Positions 5,414-5,505 of a DNA stretch of 5,505 nucleotides are shown here, piece by piece. The stretch's first letter is position 1. Each line of letters begins with the position of its first letter. The stretch is taken from the NCBI GenBank assembly GCA_024699595.1, contig JAILPG010000265.1, forward strand, positions 1-5,505. The letters are read 5' to 3'. The notes beneath the pieces were generated by a model that saw nothing but the letters and a program-made list of their open reading frames with translations, searched no databases and was not told the origin of the DNA. Source of the stretch: Lachnospiraceae bacterium (GTDB lineage Bacteria; Bacillota_A; Clostridia; Lachnospirales; Lachnospiraceae). The translations under genes were made by a program, and so were the position numbers.

Positions 5414-5422
5414 TCAATCAAC

Positions 5423-5505
5423 TTAACAAGTAACACACCTTTCGGTGTAGTAATCTAACATTGAGACTAATCCAAATGAGGTTAGTCTCTTTGTACTTAT
5501 AGCCT
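5423..5505 (-). CDS. ltrA: C-terminal end of group II intron reverse transcriptase/maturase (partial)
   Basis: A frame open from the right edge ends at TAA (5425-5423) after 26 full codons: AISTKRLTSFGLVSMLDYY, then TERCVTC. The pattern of a basic Leu motif followed by GL-x-S-x-x-D-Y-Y is what I recall for C-termini of intron-encoded proteins, and the stop lies ten bases before domain V. The intron protein would carry reverse transcriptase and maturase domains upstream. Two hairpins (5435-5448 with a GAAA loop on this strand, and 5463-5489) fall in this stretch and may be RNA structure overlapping the coding end. Only a short tail is visible, so the call leans on position as much as on sequence. 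Confidence 0.6.
   Translation of the reverse strand, partial: AISTKRLTSFGLVSMLDYYTERCVTC

Larger units (their letters stand above)
5335..5505 (-). mobile_element. Group II intron, 3' portion
   Basis: Read on the minus strand, the right edge holds the 3' end of a self-splicing retroelement. It shows the end of the intron-encoded protein, then domain V, then domain VI (arms GGAATTT and AAATTCC within about 5344-5372). It closes with CCTACTCGAT, the common end of bacterial group II introns, with a bulged branch-point A expected in CCTAC. The 3' boundary is placed at 5335 from the usual AY end, and may be off by one or two bases. The rest, including the 5' end and most of the protein, lies beyond the window. 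It lies in spacer, opposite in orientation to the zinc-ribbon gene, so it does not break a gene visible here. Confidence 0.85.

Noticed and set aside
5124..5417. Minus-strand frame of 97 codons
   Set aside because: It starts inside intron domain V, crosses the splice boundary and runs antisense to the zinc-ribbon gene, so it is a by-product of joining unrelated sequences.
5435..5489. Separate terminator or small RNA hairpins
   Set aside because: The GAAA-capped hairpin and the GAGACTAA hairpin lie within the intron and overlap its coding end, so intron RNA structure explains them without a new element.

Overview
The window looks like chromosomal DNA of a low-to-moderate GC Firmicute, most likely a Lachnospiraceae member of the Butyrivibrio/Pseudobutyrivibrio type. 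The clues are a 7TM hybrid histidine kinase, a soluble diguanylate cyclase, strong AGGAGG-type ribosome binding sites, consensus sigma-A-like promoters, tRNA genes without an encoded CCA, and a small Cys-rich protein with a double-glycine leader. The genus is inference from gene style; no marker gene is present.

Layout. Positions 1-1974 (minus strand) hold the first 658 codons of a membrane hybrid sensor kinase: seven membrane segments, a PAS-like region, HisKA, HATPase and the start of a receiver domain. Its 3' end lies beyond the left edge. Its promoter (2077-2105, minus) is back to back with a plus-strand promoter (2121-2149) for a four-gene tRNA operon, Arg(TCT)-His(GTG)-Gln(TTG)-Lys(TTT), which ends at an intrinsic terminator (2610-2632). 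Then come about 800 bases without a long gene. They contain a possible small RNA unit (promoter 2702-2730, terminator 2819-2850), an AT-rich stretch with a mirror repeat, and a run of stable hairpins at 3184-3352. A 46-codon small ORF with a perfect but hairpin-buried ribosome binding site lies within that run.

At 3439-4839 (plus) is a soluble PAS-GAF-GGDEF diguanylate cyclase with its own near-consensus promoter at 3344-3372. It has the catalytic GGDEF motif but no inhibitory RxxD site. Downstream at 4980-5228 is an 82-residue protein. Its first half looks like a RiPP/Nif11-type leader ending in Gly-Gly, and its second half is a CxxxH...CxxC zinc-ribbon-like module. The right edge (5335-5505, minus) is the 3' end of a group II intron: the last residues of its reverse transcriptase/maturase, domain V and domain VI.

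The two large genes are both signal-transduction proteins: a phosphorelay sensor, and a ligand-sensing c-di-GMP synthase. Nothing in the sequence links them directly, as they are separated by the tRNA operon and read divergently. The most unusual items are the leader plus zinc-ribbon protein, the structured region with a small ORF upstream of the cyclase, and the candidate small RNA after the tRNA terminator.
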